Positions 22,828 to 23,399 of a DNA stretch of 23,399 nucleotides are shown piece after piece. The position numbers and the translations under genes are program-made. The notes beneath the pieces are model-generated. The model was not told the DNA's origin, searched no databases, and was given only the letters and a program-made list of their open reading frames with translations. This DNA comes from Rickettsiales bacterium (GTDB taxonomy: Bacteria; Pseudomonadota; Alphaproteobacteria; Rickettsiales; UBA1997), in assembly GCA_031283795.1 (NCBI GenBank), contig JAITBB010000045.1:1-23399 (forward strand). The letters are read 5' to 3'. The stretch's first letter is position 1. Every line of letters starts with the position of its first letter.

Positions 22828-23399
22828 ATGACGATTGGGGAAGTCATTGACCTCCTAGGGGTGGAGAATGCCGGAGTGCTCGACAGAAGTGGTAGAATAT
22901 TTGGCTTTGAAACTCTGTCGGCTGCCGGAGGTGGAGACATAACATTCTTTCTGAATTCTAAGTATATTGAGGATCTGAGGAATACAAAGGCCGAGTATTG
23001 TCTTGTCTCTAGAGAAAATGTACATCTGGTTCCAGAGAGGGTGAAGCCGGTAGTGGTAGGAAATGTGCACTTTGCCTATGCGAAAATTCTGGACCAGTTG
23101 TATTTTGTGCCCCAGTTTCTGGTGAGACCGTCTGTGGCCGCTAGCGCCTGGATAGATCCTAGGGCAGAAATTGGTTCAAATGTGGAAATTCAACCAAATG
23201 TCTACATTGGAGAACGCGTAAGAATTGGAAACGGCTGTAAGATCTGTGCCAATGTGACGATCAACCATGACTGCCGAATAGGCGAGGGGACCTATGTGGG
23301 TCCGAACTCTGTTCTATCCTATGCTCTGGTGGGTACGAACGTTGTGATTCAAAACGGAGCAAACATAGGCCAATGTGGCCTTGGCTTTGCCCCCGAGGG
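22828..23399 (+). CDS. lpxD: UDP-3-O-acylglucosamine N-acyltransferase LpxD (3' end outside window)
   Basis: Third step of lipid A synthesis, adding the amide-linked fatty acid from acyl-ACP. 190 residues are visible. The N-terminal uridine-binding domain is at about 1-105 (TIGEVIDLLG, ITFFLNSKYIEDLRNTKAEY, VVVGNVHFAYAKILD). The left-handed beta-helix follows with hexapeptide repeats such as IGSNVEIQPNVYIGERVRIG and ends near GANIGQCGLGFAPEG, as in other LpxD proteins. The catalytic histidine and acyl-binding part lie beyond the window. ATG 22828 fits the usual opening; in-frame GTG or TTG codons upstream (22747, 22725) are less likely. Its presence implies the organism makes lipid A, unlike Anaplasmataceae. 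Confidence 0.93.
   Translation, partial: MTIGEVIDLLGVENAGVLDRSGRIFGFETLSAAGGGDITFFLNSKYIEDLRNTKAEYCLVSRENVHLVPERVKPVVVGNVHFAYAKILDQLYFVPQFLVRPSVAASAWIDPRAEIGSNVEIQPNVYIGERVRIGNGCKICANVTINHDCRIGEGTYVGPNSVLSYALVGTNVVIQNGANIGQCGLGFAPE

Noticed and set aside
10-23390. CRISPR arrays, insertion sequences, rRNA or tRNA genes
   Set aside because: No regularly spaced repeats, no transposase-like frame and no tRNA cloverleaf was found on reading through both strands.

Overview
The window looks like a piece of chromosome from an obligately intracellular alphaproteobacterium, most likely Rickettsiales or a similar endosymbiont. The evidence is the gene set: a Rickettsia-type ribosomal protein bL28, a DUF2066 exported protein, a CarD/CdnL regulator, LpxD, DUF2793 and DUF3168 phage or gene-transfer-agent (GTA) proteins, a eukaryotic-like protein kinase, and several exported or effector-like proteins with no clear relatives. 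Base composition is moderate, arginine is coded mainly by AGA/AGG, and GTG starts are common. I cannot name the species from sequence alone. No tRNA, rRNA, insertion sequence or CRISPR array was found.

Layout. 1-660 (-): end-truncated exported protein with two MORN-like motifs. 902-2182 (-): eukaryotic-like Ser/Thr kinase with its own promoter and a palindrome at its transcription start. 2731-3867 (+): exported DUF2066 protein. 4025-5278 (-): exported Lys/Glu-rich low-complexity protein. 5578-6979 (-): rpmB-mnmA operon (bL28 and tRNA 2-thiouridylase, 4 nt apart). 7377-8363 (+): exported serine-rich protein with a C-terminal coiled coil. 8490-11000 (+) leuS and 11093-13735 (-) alaS are convergent. 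14405-15919 (+): unknown cytosolic, charged protein with a WH2-like segment. 16245-17162 (+): PhzF/DapF-fold isomerase with two DapF-style cysteines. 17190-18689 (-): M23 murein endopeptidase, divergent from carD-comF (18804-20103, +), with both -35 boxes apparently sharing one palindrome. 20161-22514: a small cluster of phage/GTA-derived genes on both strands (DUF2793 tail protein and a tail-fibre-chaperone-like protein on +; DUF3168 tail-terminator-like protein and a possible tail-assembly chaperone with a -1 overlapping frame on -). 22828-end (+): lpxD, truncated by the window edge.

How it fits together. The housekeeping genes serve translation (leuS, alaS, rpmB, mnmA), transcription control (carD) and the envelope (M23 peptidase, lpxD). 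They are separated by accessory genes that look like host-interaction factors (kinase, MORN protein, Lys/Glu-rich protein, serine-rich protein, WH2-like protein) and by scattered phage/GTA tail genes, an arrangement familiar from Rickettsiales. Several promoters can be read directly as TTGAC(A/T) boxes about 17 bp from a TAnnnT box, and short perfect or near-perfect palindromes sit on or beside many of them. The best candidates for new biology are the kinase with its DFS motif and internal 10-bp hairpin, the WH2-like protein, the two-cysteine PhzF-like enzyme, and the overlapping-frame phage gene pair.
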